Shown: positions 27,982 to 37,671, counted from the stretch's first letter. The stretch: 64,000 nucleotides of DNA from Actinophytocola gossypii (GCF_025165815.1 NZ_JAFFZE010000029.1:1-64000), one strand, 5' to 3'. Notes: a model not told the origin generated them from the letters alone. Made by a program: numbers and translations.

Positions 27982-29550
27982 TCAGAAGGAGCGTTCGCCG
28001 GGCAGACCGAAGAAGTCGTGCCATTTCTGTTCGGTGCCGACGAACTCGGACCCGTTCGACAGCGCCACGTACACGTCCGCGGAGGCGGTGTGGGTGAACG
28101 TCACGATGTCGTAGAGCCCGTCGCCGTTGAAGTCACCCGTGTACGGGAACTCCCCGGCGAGCGCGAAGAAGTCGTGCCACTTCCGTTCCGTGCCGACGAA
28201 CTCGGACCCGTTCGACAGCGCCACGTACACGTCGGCCGCGGCGTTCGTGGTGAACGTGGCGATGTCCGCGCGGCCGTCGCCGTCGAAGTCGCCGACGCGG
28301 GGTTGTTCGCCGCCGACCGAGAACCAGTCGTGCCACTTGACGCCCGGCCCGAACCCGGTGCCGGTGGACAGCGCGACGTACACGTCGCCGGTGGTGCCCC
28401 GGGTGAAGGTGATCAGGTCGTCGCGGCCGTCGCCGTCGACGTCGCCGAGGGCGGGGAATTCCTCGCCGATCGCGAAGAAGTCGTGCCACTTCTGTCCGGC
28501 CCCGAACGACGTGCCGGTGGACAGCCCGACCCACACGTCGCCCGCCGCACCCCGGGTGAACGTCACGATGTCGTCGAGGCCGTCGCCGTTCACGTCGCCG
28601 ACGGCGGGGATCTCGCCGGTGAGCGCGAACCGGTCGTGCCACTTGGCCGACGGTCCGAACCGCAGACCGTCGGACGCCGCCACGTACACGTCGTCCAGCG
28701 GGCCGTGGGTGAACGTGACGATGTCGTCCCGGCCGTCGCCGGTGAAGTCCCCGGTCAGCGGGGTCTCGCCGGCCAGGCCGAAGAAGTCGTGGGCTTTGAC
28801 GCTGGCGCCGAACCCGGTGCCGGTCGACGGCGCGGTGTAGACGTCGGCGAGTTGGTTGACGGTGAACGTGACGATGTCGTCCTTGCCGTCGCCGGTGACG
28901 TCGGTCGGCGAGCCGCCGAACAGCCCGCTGCCGCCACCGCCGCAGTTCCCGCTGGTGTGGTAGCGGATCGCACCGCTGTAGGGCAGCGCGACACCGTCGA
29001 TCACGATCGGCTGGTTGGCGCCGTCGGCCTCCTGCTCGTAGTGCAGGTGCGGGCCGGTGGAGTTGCCCGTGCTGCCGACCTTGCCGAGTTCGGTACCGGC
29101 CGCCACGTACTGGCCTCGGGACACCGAGAACGCGGACAGGTGCGCGACCATGCTGGTCCAGCCCCCGCCGTGGTCGACCCGGACGTAGTTGCCGTAGCCG
29201 GCGTGGTTGGGCACCACGTCGATCACGGTGCCCGGCGCGGACGCGAGCGCCGGCGTGCCGAGGTCCTCACCGCCGGCGATGTTGAAGTCGAGCGCGTTCA
29301 CCACCTCGCTGGAGTGGTGGTAGTACTGCCGCTGCTCGCCGCACGGCCAGGGCGCGCGGAAGTTCGGCCGCGGCCCCGCCTGGATCGTCGCGGGCGGTGT
29401 GTCGTCGACGATCCGGGGCTGGGCCGCCTCGGCGGCCGGACCGTCCTTCGGGGTGGCGGTGGCTGTTGCGGTGGCTGTTGCGGTGGCGGTGGGGACGACG
29501 ACGGCCGAGGTGACCGCCGCCGCGATGACGAGTCTTCGCCAGCGGGTCAT
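27982..29550 (-). CDS. Secreted M23-family endopeptidase with six FG-GAP repeats
   Basis: A 522-residue exported protein: signal peptide, a Thr/Ala tract, then a LytM/M23 domain (about 65-200). Its zinc motifs are [13 protein letters not shown] (HxnD) and GPHLHYE (HxH). M23 enzymes cut peptidoglycan cross-bridges. After a Gly-rich linker with GNCGGGG, six FG-GAP blades follow (about 215-522), the fifth and sixth closely matching those of the two neighbouring genes ([35 protein letters not shown]). It belongs to the same minus-strand run and probably acts with the amidase and transglycosylase-like proteins on cell walls. Confidence 0.92.
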   Translation of the reverse strand: MTRWRRLVIAAAVTSAVVVPTATATATATATATPKDGPAAEAAQPRIVDDTPPATIQAGPRPNFRAPWPCGEQRQYYHHSSEVVNALDFNIAGGEDLGTPALASAPGTVIDVVPNHAGYGNYVRVDHGGGWTSMVAHLSAFSVSRGQYVAAGTELGKVGSTGNSTGPHLHYEQEADGANQPIVIDGVALPYSGAIRYHTSGNCGGGGSGLFGGSPTDVTGDGKDDIVTFTVNQLADVYTAPSTGTGFGASVKAHDFFGLAGETPLTGDFTGDGRDDIVTFTHGPLDDVYVAASDGLRFGPSAKWHDRFALTGEIPAVGDVNGDGLDDIVTFTRGAAGDVWVGLSTGTSFGAGQKWHDFFAIGEEFPALGDVDGDGRDDLITFTRGTTGDVYVALSTGTGFGPGVKWHDWFSVGGEQPRVGDFDGDGRADIATFTTNAAADVYVALSNGSEFVGTERKWHDFFALAGEFPYTGDFNGDGLYDIVTFTHTASADVYVALSNGSEFVGTEQKWHDFFGLPGERSF

Positions 29551-29563
29551 GGTCGTCCTGCTC

Positions 29564-32500
29564 TCAGATCAGGCTGGGTCGGGGGATGGCGGTGCCGGCC
29601 GCGAGCTGGTCGTGCCACTTCGCGGAGGTACCGAAGGACGACGCGGTCGAGGTCGCCACCCACACGTCGGCGGCGGCGCCTCGGGTGAAGGTGAGGACGT
29701 CGGTACGACCGTCGCCGTTCACGTCGCCGAGGCCGGGCGCCTCGCCGGCGGTCGCGAAGAAGTCGTGCCAGCGCCAGGCGTTCTGCACGAACCGGCCGCC
29801 GTCGGACAGCGACACGTACACGTCCGCCGTGTCGCCCCGGGTGAACGTGACCACGTCGTCGCGGCCGTCGCCGTTCACGTCGCCGGTGCCGGCCAGCTCG
29901 TCACCGATGGCGAAGTGGTCGTGCCAGCGCCAGACCTCCTGCACGAACGCGACGCCGTTGGACAGCGACACGTACACGTCGCCCTGCGCGCCGCCGGTGA
30001 ACACGGCCACGTCGTCGCGGCCGTCGCCGTCGAAGTCGCCGACCGCCGGGCGTTCGGCGCCGTAGCCGAAGTTGTCCTGCCACTTCACGCCCGGCCCGAA
30101 CCCGTTCCCGGTGGACAACGCCACGTACACGTCGCCAGCGGTGCCGAGGGTGAAGGTGATCAGGTCCGCGCGCCCGTCGCCGTTCACGTCGCCCAGTTCG
30201 GGGTGCTCGGTGCCGATGGCGAAGTGATCGTGCCACTTGGCGGACGGGCCGAAACCGTCCCCTGTGGACAGCGACACGTACACGTCGGCGGCCGTGCCCC
30301 GGGTGAACGTGACGATGTCCGCGCGGCCGTCGCCGTTCACGTCGCCGGTGCGCGGCACCTCGCCGTCGACGGAGAAGTAGTCGTGGCCCTTCACCGGCGC
30401 GCCGAAGGCCGACCCGGTGGACCGCGCGGTCAGCACGTCGGCCGCCGCGCCCTGGGTGAACACCACCGCGTCGTCCCGGTTGTCGCCGTCGACGTCGCTG
30501 GTGTTCCGCGCCTCCACCCGCGCGCTCACCGCTGCGGACACGGGCCCGGCGTTGCCCGCGCGGTCCACGGCCACCACGCGGTAGTACCGCTGCGCGCCCG
30601 CCGGCAGCGGGCCGTGCCGGAACACCGGCGAGGTCGTGGTGCCGACCAGGCCGCCCGTCGACCCGGGCGATGTCGACGCGTACACCCGGTACCCGGCCAC
30701 GCCCACGTCGTCGGTCGCCGGGCTCCAGCTCAGCGGGACCGCGTGCGTGCGGCCCTGTCCGACCGCGAGCCCGCCGACTCCGCTGGGCGCGGTCGAGTCG
30801 GTGAACGGCGCGACCAGGTTCAGCGCCTCGTACCGGGACGCCGTCCAGCGCGGGCCGTTCGGCACCAGCCGCACGGTGATCGTGGACTTCCCGGCGGTCA
30901 GCGCCGCCGGCAGGGTGAAGTCGTCGTCGAGCCAGCGCTGGAACGTGTTGCCGAGCGCCTGGACCCAGGTACCGGCCGGCCGCCCGTCCACGGTGACCGC
31001 CGCCGACTGGTACGCGGTGTTCTGGTCGCTCGTGCGGCGCAACCGGACGCCCTGGTTGCCCGGGTCGACGGCGAGCCGGAAGCTGACCGCGCCGCCGGTC
31101 GAGCGGACCTGGGCGGTCAACGCGTCGTGGTCCTCGTCGCCCTCGTACACCGCGGTCAGCCCGTACTGGTCGGCCCCACCCGATTCGGTGTAGGCGTGCG
31201 CGGCGCGGCTGCCGGCATCACCGACGACGACCGTGTCGGTCGTGCGGCTCGCCACGTCCTGGCGGGTGTAGAGGAACGCGGTGCTGCTCTCGGCGACCGG
31301 CATGTCGTTCTGCGGCCCGTGCTCGATGCCGAACCGCAGCCCGGCCGTGTACGACACCGCGTCGCCGATCTGGATCCGGTACATCGAGTCGCACTCGACC
31401 GCGCACGAGCCGGTGCGGATCCGGTGTCCGGTGTTGCCGGTGAACACGCCGGAGTACTCGCCTCGGTTGTAGTACCAGCCGGACTCGTAGTAGTCCTCGG
31501 TACCCGTGCCGTGAAACTGCGGGCTGCGCGAGCCGTCGACGTGGATCCGCTCGTCGCCCTCGAGGTAGCCGCGCTCGTTGCCACCCGGCACGGAGTTCCG
31601 CACGGTCTGGGAGACGCCGAGGAACCGCCCCCGGCCCGGCTGGTCGGCCACGATCCAGTCCCTGGCCTGCGTGGTCTCGCCATGGCGGGAGTCGGTGGTG
31701 AAGTGCCCGGAGCCGCCGCCCGGGCCGAGCTCGGTGGCCCAGCGGGCGTTCGGCGCGTGCGTGATCTCCGCCTCGATCCCGGAGATCCGGCCGCCGGTGG
31801 TGTTCACCAGCCGCACGGTCGCGCTCGACGCGTACGGCATCATCCACCACGCGCTGTACCAGCCGCCCGGGTTCGGGTCCATGCCGAACATCAGCGCGCG
31901 CACGTCCCGCTCCCCCAGGCCCGCGCCGAAGAACTCACCGACCGGGGAGTCCACTGTGGTCCGTCCGTCGAAGGTGATCCGCAGCCGCAGCCCGGCGAGG
32001 TTCGCCTCGGTGTCGGCGGAGTCGGGCACCCGCAGGCGCAGCCCGGTGATCGCGGCCGGGCCGTCGAGGTCCGCCAGCGTCGCGGTCGCGCCGGGACCGG
32101 GTGAGACGGTCGCGGTCTCGGTGCGCGCGCCCGGCTGCGCCGGTTTCGGGTCGAGCCGTCCGGCCTGGCGGAGCGTGTTGACCACGTCGGTGGCGGGATC
32201 GTCCTGGTCGAACCGGGCGACGCCGTCGGCGGTGGCGAACTCCCGGTAGCCGACGTGGTAGAAGAGCGGGTTGTTCGTGGTGGTGACGAGCATCGACTCC
32301 CGGTAGGGCATCGGCACCTTGATGGTGACGCCGCCGGAGGTCTGGTCGGCGTTGGTCACCAGCGGCCAGACGAACGGCGCGCCGAGGTCGCCGTTCACGA
32401 CGCGCTGCAGGTTGGTGTCGAGCACGGTCACGCCGTCCAGCACGATCCGGATGTTCCCGGTGGCGGTGACGTCGCCGTTGTCGCGGGTGAACCAGATCGA

Positions 32501-32809
32501 CTGGAGCTCACCCGGTCCCCGGTCCTCGGCCAGCACGCAGCCGGGGCCGCCGGTGCGCAGGCAGGAGTAGCGGCCGACGAAGCCGTCGTCGTTGCTGCCG
32601 TTGCGGGCGAAGCTGGAGAACTGCTTGGTCTGCGAGCCGGACGCCAGGTCCGGCAGCAGGTCCAGCCGGCGGTAGGTGTCCCAGCCGACCGGACCGTTGC
32701 TCGCGGCCGGGCCGGTGTCGGCTGCCGCGCTGGGGACGGTGACCATTCCGGTCACCGCGAGGGCGAGTGAGGAAACGACGGCGAGCAGGGATCGCCGGAT
32801 TCTCCGCAT
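29564..32809 (-). CDS. Secreted DUF2961/GH172-like glycoside hydrolase with FN3 and six FG-GAP repeats
   Basis: A 1081-residue exported protein: signal peptide (1-30), then a DUF2961 domain (about 45-450; [54 protein letters not shown]). A jelly-roll region, a FN3 domain (about 675-765) and six FG-GAP blades (770-1081) follow. DUF2961 proteins form family GH172, which acts on fructans and on arabinans, including mycobacterial arabinogalactan. The substrate here is inferred, not seen. It is the first gene of the four-gene FG-GAP run, and an 18-bp palindrome (32837-32854) sits in its promoter. Confidence 0.85.
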   Translation of the reverse strand: MRRIRRSLLAVVSSLALAVTGMVTVPSAAADTGPAASNGPVGWDTYRRLDLLPDLASGSQTKQFSSFARNGSNDDGFVGRYSCLRTGGPGCVLAEDRGPGELQSIWFTRDNGDVTATGNIRIVLDGVTVLDTNLQRVVNGDLGAPFVWPLVTNADQTSGGVTIKVPMPYRESMLVTTTNNPLFYHVGYREFATADGVARFDQDDPATDVVNTLRQAGRLDPKPAQPGARTETATVSPGPGATATLADLDGPAAITGLRLRVPDSADTEANLAGLRLRITFDGRTTVDSPVGEFFGAGLGERDVRALMFGMDPNPGGWYSAWWMMPYASSATVRLVNTTGGRISGIEAEITHAPNARWATELGPGGGSGHFTTDSRHGETTQARDWIVADQPGRGRFLGVSQTVRNSVPGGNERGYLEGDERIHVDGSRSPQFHGTGTEDYYESGWYYNRGEYSGVFTGNTGHRIRTGSCAVECDSMYRIQIGDAVSYTAGLRFGIEHGPQNDMPVAESSTAFLYTRQDVASRTTDTVVVGDAGSRAAHAYTESGGADQYGLTAVYEGDEDHDALTAQVRSTGGAVSFRLAVDPGNQGVRLRRTSDQNTAYQSAAVTVDGRPAGTWVQALGNTFQRWLDDDFTLPAALTAGKSTITVRLVPNGPRWTASRYEALNLVAPFTDSTAPSGVGGLAVGQGRTHAVPLSWSPATDDVGVAGYRVYASTSPGSTGGLVGTTTSPVFRHGPLPAGAQRYYRVVAVDRAGNAGPVSAAVSARVEARNTSDVDGDNRDDAVVFTQGAAADVLTARSTGSAFGAPVKGHDYFSVDGEVPRTGDVNGDGRADIVTFTRGTAADVYVSLSTGDGFGPSAKWHDHFAIGTEHPELGDVNGDGRADLITFTLGTAGDVYVALSTGNGFGPGVKWQDNFGYGAERPAVGDFDGDGRDDVAVFTGGAQGDVYVSLSNGVAFVQEVWRWHDHFAIGDELAGTGDVNGDGRDDVVTFTRGDTADVYVSLSDGGRFVQNAWRWHDFFATAGEAPGLGDVNGDGRTDVLTFTRGAAADVWVATSTASSFGTSAKWHDQLAAGTAIPRPSLI

Positions 32810-32836
32810 CGTGGGCCACCTTCCGGTCCGGACGCG

Positions 32837-32854
32837 CGAGTAAACGATTACTCG
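32837..32854. promoter_or_regulatory. LacI-like palindromic operator before the FG-GAP cluster
   Basis: CGAGTAAACGATTACTCG is an inverted repeat with 7-bp arms around ACGA. It lies 28-45 bp before the GH172 start and downstream of a possible minus-strand -35 (TTGACG near 32886-32881). Its core recurs at 27972-27981. A carbohydrate-responsive LacI-family repressor is inferred. Confidence 0.5.
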
Positions 32855-32997
32855 CAGTGTGCGGCTGGTACTTACTCACGTCAATAGACCGGGTGGCGGT
32901 ACCGATTCACGAACCGAGACCGTCGAACAAGGGTATTGCCGGATTGTCCTACGACACGTAGCGTAAGCAGTTACCCACAACCGGCGAGAGATGGGAC

Positions 32998-34326
32998 GTG
33001 ATCCCCATGACCTCCGCTCGAAGCGCCGTGGAACCCAGGGCGCTACGCCGTGCCTACGCCGCGAGCCTGTCCGGGACCGCGCTGGAGTACTACGACTTCG
33101 CGGCCTACTCGGTCGCCGCCGCCACGGTGTTCGGCGACCTGTTCTTCCCCTCCGGCGACGACCTGGTCGGCACGATGGCCGCGTTCTCCACCTACGCGGT
33201 CGGCTACCTCGCCCGCCCGCTCGGCGGGTTCGTGTTCGGCCGGCTCGGCGACGTGCTGGGACGCAAGAAGATCCTGGTCCACACGCTGCTGCTGGCCGGG
33301 ATCGCGACGTTCCTCATCGGCCTGCTGCCGACGCACGCGGCGATCGGCGGCCTGGCCGCGGTACTGCTGGTGCTGCTCCGGTTCGCCCAGGGCGTCGCGG
33401 TCGGCGGCGAGTGGGGCGGCGCGGTACTGCTGTCCAGCGAGTACGGCGATCCGCGCCGACGGGGTTTCTGGGCGTCGGCCGCGCAGATCGGACCACCGGC
33501 CGGCACGCTGCTCGCGAACGGCGTGCTGGCGCTGCTGTCCGGGACGATGTCGGAGGCGGCGTTCACCTCGTGGGGCTGGCGGATCGCGTTCCTGCTGTCG
33601 GCCGTGCTCGTCCTGTTCGGACTGTGGATCCGGCTGCGGCTTGAGGAGACGCCGGTGTTCCAGCGGATCGCCGACCGGGGCGAGCGGCCCAGCGCGCCGG
33701 TGTCCGAAGTGGTCACCACCGAGCGCAGGGCGCTGGCCGCCGGGATCCTCGTGCGGGTCTGCCCGGACGTGCTGTACTCGCTGTTCACCGTGTTCACGCT
33801 CACCTACATCACCCAGGAGCTGGACATGTCGCGCAGCGAGGGCTCCACCGCGGTGATGATCGGCTCGGCGTGCCAGCTGCTGCTGATGCCGGCGTTCGGC
33901 GCGCTGTCCGACCGGATGAACCGGCGCCTGCTCACCCTGGTCGGCACGATCGCGGCGGCGATCTGGCCGTTCCTGTTCTTCCCCATGCTCGGCGACGGCT
34001 CGTTCGGTCTGCTGGTGCTCGGCACCGTGGTGGCGCTGGCGATCCACGCGATGCTGTACGGCCCGCAGGCGGCGCTGCTCACCGAGCAGTTCTCGCCCCG
34101 GCTGCGCTACACCGGCTCGTCGCTGGCCTACACGCTCGCCGGCGTGATCGGCGGCGCGCCCGCGCCACTGATCCTGACCGCGCTGCTCGCGCTGGTCGGC
34201 AACTGGTGGATCCTGGGGGCGTACGTGGTGTTCAGCGCGGTGCTGACCGCGATCGGGCTGTGGCTCGCCCGCGACCCGGTGGTGGAGTCCGAAGAGGAGA
34301 CGACCCGTGAGGTGGCGACCACATGA
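32998..34326 (+). CDS. MFS transporter, metabolite:H+ symporter (MHS) family
   Basis: A 442-residue transporter with 12 predicted helices and the MHS signatures: GTALEYYDFAAY in helix 1, GRLGDVLGRKKIL after helix 2, and GEWGGAVLL. MHS members import organic acids, osmolytes and amino-acid derivatives by proton symport. The stop overlaps the most upstream start of pxpA (ATGA at 34323). With pxpA and pxpBC following, uptake of 5-oxoproline (pyroglutamate) or a related lactam is a reasonable inference. I use GTG 32998, preceded by GAGAG; ATG 33007 is possible. Confidence 0.9.
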   Translation: MIPMTSARSAVEPRALRRAYAASLSGTALEYYDFAAYSVAAATVFGDLFFPSGDDLVGTMAAFSTYAVGYLARPLGGFVFGRLGDVLGRKKILVHTLLLAGIATFLIGLLPTHAAIGGLAAVLLVLLRFAQGVAVGGEWGGAVLLSSEYGDPRRRGFWASAAQIGPPAGTLLANGVLALLSGTMSEAAFTSWGWRIAFLLSAVLVLFGLWIRLRLEETPVFQRIADRGERPSAPVSEVVTTERRALAAGILVRVCPDVLYSLFTVFTLTYITQELDMSRSEGSTAVMIGSACQLLLMPAFGALSDRMNRRLLTLVGTIAAAIWPFLFFPMLGDGSFGLLVLGTVVALAIHAMLYGPQAALLTEQFSPRLRYTGSSLAYTLAGVIGGAPAPLILTALLALVGNWWILGAYVVFSAVLTAIGLWLARDPVVESEEETTREVATT

Positions 34327-35234
34327 CTGACGACATGACACCATCTGTCCTCAACCCAACCCGCGCTGTCCCCAACCGCACCTCAGGGGAACGTGACGCA
34401 ACCCGGCCACAAGTACGTGACCAAACAGAACCTTTCGTCCCCCAAAGTGACCCCAACCAAAAAATCCGGGGAGGCGGAGAAGGCATCGACCTGAACTGTG
34501 ATGTGGCGGAGGGTTTCGGGGCCTGGCGCATCACCGACGACGACGCGCTGCTCGGCGTGGTGTCCAGCGCCAACATCGCGTGCGGCTTCCACGCCGGTGA
34601 CCCCGGGACGATGCGGCGGGCGTGCGAGACGGCGGTGCGCAACGGGGTGGCGATCGGCGCGCACGTCGGCTACCGGGACCTCGCCGGGTTCGGCCGGCGG
34701 TACGTCGACGTCCCGCCGGCGGAGCTGACCGACGACGTGCTGTACCAGCTCGGCGCGCTGCACGCGTTCGCGGCGGCGGCCGGTGGGTGGGTCGGCTACG
34801 TCAAGCCGCACGGCGCGCTGTACGGGACCATCGGCCGCGACGACGCCCAGGCGGGCGCGGTGGTCGAGGCGGTCCACCAGTTCGACGCGACGCTGCCGGT
34901 GCTCGGGCTGCCCGGATCGCGCTGGCTCGCGATCGCCGACAAGGCCGGGCTTCCCGTGGTGCGCGAGGCGTTCCTGGACCGCGGGTACACCCCGGACGGC
35001 CGGCTGGTGCCGCGCCGGTCGCCGGACGCGCTGCTGTCCGACCCGGCCGCGGTCGCGGAGCGGTGCGTGCGGCTGGCCGAGGCGGGCGAGATCGTCGCCG
35101 TCGACGGGACCGTGCTCACGGTCGACGCGCGGTCGGTGTGCGTGCACGGCGACACGCCTGGCGCGCTGGAGCTGGTCACGGCGGCCCGGGAGGCGCTGAC
35201 CGGGGCCGGGGTGACGGTGCGGAGCTTCGTGTGA
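34323..35234 (+). CDS. pxpA: 5-oxoprolinase subunit A (LamB/YcsF family)
   Basis: The protein from IDLNCDVAEGFGAW onward is a complete LamB/YcsF polypeptide of about 250 residues (NIACGFHAGDP, GVAIGAHVGYRDL, YVKPHGALY, EAFLDRGYTPDG). With PxpB and PxpC it converts 5-oxoproline to glutamate using ATP. The start is odd: the conserved N-terminus opens at an ATC (34485), 10 nt after GGGGAGG, and no ATG or GTG lies there. Reading from ATG 34323, which overlaps the transporter stop, adds about 54 non-conserved residues encoded by the repeat at 34397-34478. Whether translation uses that start, or a rare codon after the repeat's ribosome site, cannot be told. Confidence 0.88.
   Translation: MTDDMTPSVLNPTRAVPNRTSGERDATRPQVRDQTEPFVPQSDPNQKIRGGGEGIDLNCDVAEGFGAWRITDDDALLGVVSSANIACGFHAGDPGTMRRACETAVRNGVAIGAHVGYRDLAGFGRRYVDVPPAELTDDVLYQLGALHAFAAAAGGWVGYVKPHGALYGTIGRDDAQAGAVVEAVHQFDATLPVLGLPGSRWLAIADKAGLPVVREAFLDRGYTPDGRLVPRRSPDALLSDPAAVAERCVRLAEAGEIVAVDGTVLTVDARSVCVHGDTPGALELVTAAREALTGAGVTVRSFV
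34397..34478 (+). repeat. Dispersed 82-bp leader element, copy A
   Basis: Starts CGCAACCCGGCCACAAGTAC and ends ATCCGGGGAGGCGGA. The first 35 bp match copy B (56491-56571) at 32 positions and the last 15 bp match exactly; the middle differs. The 3' end supplies a Shine-Dalgarno sequence, and CCCGG near the 5' end could pair with CCGGG near the 3' end. It lies between the transporter stop and the conserved start of PxpA. It could be a small mobile repeat or a structured RNA leader; I do not recognise the family. Confidence 0.75.
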
Positions 35235-36754
35235 GGGTGCTGCCGTGCGGGGACGCGGCGCTGCTGCTCGACACCGAGGCGGCGCTCGGCCTGTACGCGG
35301 CGCTGGCGGACGCGCCGCCGGCCGGGGTCACCGATCTCGTGCCGGCGGCCAGCACGCTGCTGGTCCGGTTCGACCCGGCCGAGGTGTCCGCCGAGGAGCT
35401 GGCACGGGAGCTGGCGGCGGTCGAGCCGGTGTCCCGGGTGTCGGCGGCGGGCGAGCTGGTGGAGGTGCCGGTCCGCTACGACGGCGAGGACCTGGCTGAG
35501 GTGGCGGCGCGCACCGGGCTCGGCGTGGCCGGGGTGGTCGAGGCGCACGCGGCGCCGGAGTACGTGGTCGCGTTCTCCGGGTTCGCACCGGGTTTCGGCT
35601 ACCTGACCGGCCTGGACGACCGGCTGCGGCTGCCGAGGCGGGACACGCCCCGGGTGCGGGTGCCGGCCGGCTCGGTGGGGGTGGCCGGCGAGTTCACCGG
35701 GGTGTACCCGCGCTCCTCGCCGGGCGGCTGGCACCTGCTCGGCCGCACGACCGTGCCGCTGTGGGACGCCGGCCGGACGCCGCCGGCCCTGCTGCGCCCG
35801 GGCAACCGGGTGCGGTTCGTGCCGGTGGACTCCCTCGACCCCGCTCCTCCGTCCACTGTGGAGCGCCCGGAGCCGGCCGCGGGGATCGAGGTGGTCCGGT
35901 GTGGACCGCTGGCGACCGTGCAGGACCGGGGGCGGCCCGGCTTCGGCTCGATGGGGGTCGGCCGGTCCGGCGCCGCCGACGCGGGGGCGGCGGCGCTGGC
36001 GAACCGGCTGGTGGGCAACGCCGAGCACGCGGCGGTACTGGAGCTGACCCTCGGCGGCGCGACGCTCGTGTTCCGGGCCGCCACGCTGGTCGCGGTGACC
36101 GGCGCGCCGTGCCCGCTCGACCGCGACGGCCGGGCCGAGGCGCCGAACGCGCCGTTCACCGTGCCCGCGGGCGGTCGCCTGACGATCGGGGCGCCCGAGG
36201 TCGGCCTGCGCGGCTACGTCGCCGTCCGGGGTGGCGTCGCGGTGCCGCCGGTGCTCGGGTCCCGCGCCACGGATGTGCTCGCCGGCCTCGGCCCGGACGC
36301 GCTGTCGCCCGGCACCGTGCTCCCGGTCGGCACCGACCACGATGGACCGCCGCCGGCGGTCGAGGTGGCACCGGTGCCCGCGCTGGAGTCCGGCGACCTG
36401 GAGGTGCGGGTCGTCCCCGGCCCCCGCGCCGACTGGTTCACCCCCGACGCCCTGGACACCCTGCGCCGAGGACGGTACGTGGTCACCGCGGACAGCAACC
36501 GCGTCGGCCTCCGCCTGGACGGCCCCGCGCTCGCCCGGGCCAGGGACGGTGAGCTGCCCAGCGAGGGCATGGTGGCCGGCGCGATCCAGGTGCCGCCGTC
36601 CGGGCAGCCGGTGCTGTTCCTCGCCGACCACCCGGTCACCGGCGGCTACCCGGTGATCGGGGTGGTGCACACCCGCGACCTGGGGATCCTCGCCCAGGCC
36701 CGGCCCGGCCAGGCGGTCACCTTCCGGGTGGTTCAGCGGGCGGCGGCCCGGTAG
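35231..36754 (+). CDS. pxpB/pxpC: 5-oxoprolinase subunits B and C, fused
   Basis: A 507-residue fusion. Residues 1-205 are PxpB/KipI-like (VLPCGDAALLLD, FSGFAPGFGYLTGL, PRRDTPRVRVPAGSVGVAG), and residues about 215-507 are PxpC/KipA-like (VRCGPLATVQDRGRPGFGSMGVGRSGAAD, EGMVAGAIQVPPSGQPVLFL, DHPVTGGYPVIG). Together with PxpA it hydrolyses 5-oxoproline with ATP. Fusion of B and C is common in actinobacteria. The GTG start overlaps the pxpA stop (GTGA). Its 3' end overlaps the convergent GntR-FCD gene by 22 nt, which suggests that this regulator controls the operon. Confidence 0.93.
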   Translation: MRVLPCGDAALLLDTEAALGLYAALADAPPAGVTDLVPAASTLLVRFDPAEVSAEELARELAAVEPVSRVSAAGELVEVPVRYDGEDLAEVAARTGLGVAGVVEAHAAPEYVVAFSGFAPGFGYLTGLDDRLRLPRRDTPRVRVPAGSVGVAGEFTGVYPRSSPGGWHLLGRTTVPLWDAGRTPPALLRPGNRVRFVPVDSLDPAPPSTVERPEPAAGIEVVRCGPLATVQDRGRPGFGSMGVGRSGAADAGAAALANRLVGNAEHAAVLELTLGGATLVFRAATLVAVTGAPCPLDRDGRAEAPNAPFTVPAGGRLTIGAPEVGLRGYVAVRGGVAVPPVLGSRATDVLAGLGPDALSPGTVLPVGTDHDGPPPAVEVAPVPALESGDLEVRVVPGPRADWFTPDALDTLRRGRYVVTADSNRVGLRLDGPALARARDGELPSEGMVAGAIQVPPSGQPVLFLADHPVTGGYPVIGVVHTRDLGILAQARPGQAVTFRVVQRAAAR

Positions 36755-37413
36755 ACCGCGACGAGCTGGTGCTCGGAGTCGCTGAGGTAGGTGCGCAGGA
36801 GACGTTCCGCCTCGGGGCCGTCGCCGGTCTCGACGACGGCCAGGATCTCGCGGTTGCGCTCCAGGTACGGCTCGTGCAGGCCGCGGGGGTCGTTCACGGT
36901 GTGGAAGTGCAGGCGCAGCTCGGCGAGTACGCCGCGCATCAGGTCGTCCATCCTCGGACTGCCGGCCAGGGCGGTGATGGCCTGGTGGAACAGCATGTTC
37001 GCGGTGCCGAGGCCGCGCCAGTCCCGCGCACGCACCGCCTCGTCGCCCTGCGCGACCGCGGCCGCCATCGCCGACCCGTCCGGCGGTGCGGTCAGCTCGC
37101 GGACCACGCCGCACTCGAGCAGGGTGCGCAGCCGGTAGAGGTCGACCAGGTCGTCGAGCGTGAGCCGGCGGACGAACACGCCCCGGTTGAGCTCGTGCAC
37201 CAGCAGCCGCTCGTGGGTCAGCAGCCGGAACGCCTCCCGCACGGTGTTCCGGGAGACCTTGAGCGCGGTCCCGATCGAGTCCTCGGCGAGCCGCTCCCCC
37301 GGCGCGAAGAACCCCTCGGTGATCCGGGTGCGCAGCACGTCGGCCAGCCGCTCCACCGTGCTGGTCCGGCCGAGCAACCCCCGGTCGGCAGCGAGCTCCA
37401 GGTCCGCGCTCAC
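36733..37413 (-). CDS. GntR-family regulator with FCD ligand-binding domain (FadR type)
   Basis: A 226-residue regulator: N-terminal winged helix (VERLADVLRTRITEG, DSIGTALKVSRNTVREAFRLL) and an all-helical FCD domain (about 95-220) with the Asp/His metal-ligand pattern typical of carboxylate-sensing members (LVDLYRLRTLLE, FHQAITALAG, HFHTVN). GTG 37413 has GGGAG 4 nt upstream. It overlaps the end of pxpBC tail to tail and is divergent from the TIR operon. Regulation of the transporter-pxp operon is the likelier role; control of the TIR operon is possible. Confidence 0.9.
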   Translation of the reverse strand: MSADLELAADRGLLGRTSTVERLADVLRTRITEGFFAPGERLAEDSIGTALKVSRNTVREAFRLLTHERLLVHELNRGVFVRRLTLDDLVDLYRLRTLLECGVVRELTAPPDGSAMAAAVAQGDEAVRARDWRGLGTANMLFHQAITALAGSPRMDDLMRGVLAELRLHFHTVNDPRGLHEPYLERNREILAVVETGDGPEAERLLRTYLSDSEHQLVAVYRAAAR

Positions 37414-37616
37414 AACACTCCCACCATCTCCGACCTGCGGTTTCCACCTCGATTGTATCGCCTTCCGGCACCCCGGGGCGCCAGGGGATTTCGCGGATTT
37501 CTTGGCCGCTTTCGGCCTACTCGGAAAAGTGGCCAGTATGCACCAGGAATGGACAGTTGCTGGACCCGGTCGGCTACTTCCCAGTAAGGCTGGACAGGCA
37601 CCGCACGGCTTGGCAA

Positions 37617-37640
37617 AGTGCCCGGCACACACCGGGCACT
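37617..37640 (+). promoter_or_regulatory. Perfect hairpin in the leader of the TIR operon
   Basis: AGTGCCCGG (37617-37625) and CCGGGCACT (37632-37640) are perfect 9-bp arms around a 6-nt loop, 31 nt before the TIR start. There is no T-run after it, so it is more likely an operator or a translational control hairpin than a terminator. Confidence 0.5.
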
Positions 37641-37671
37641 GACATTCGTCATACCGAAGGAACCTGTATTC

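Noticed and set aside
24429-32809. Periodic sequence that could be mistaken for tandem DNA repeats
   Set aside because: The roughly 150-bp periodicity is explained by the FG-GAP protein blades; only the 193-bp identity is noteworthy.
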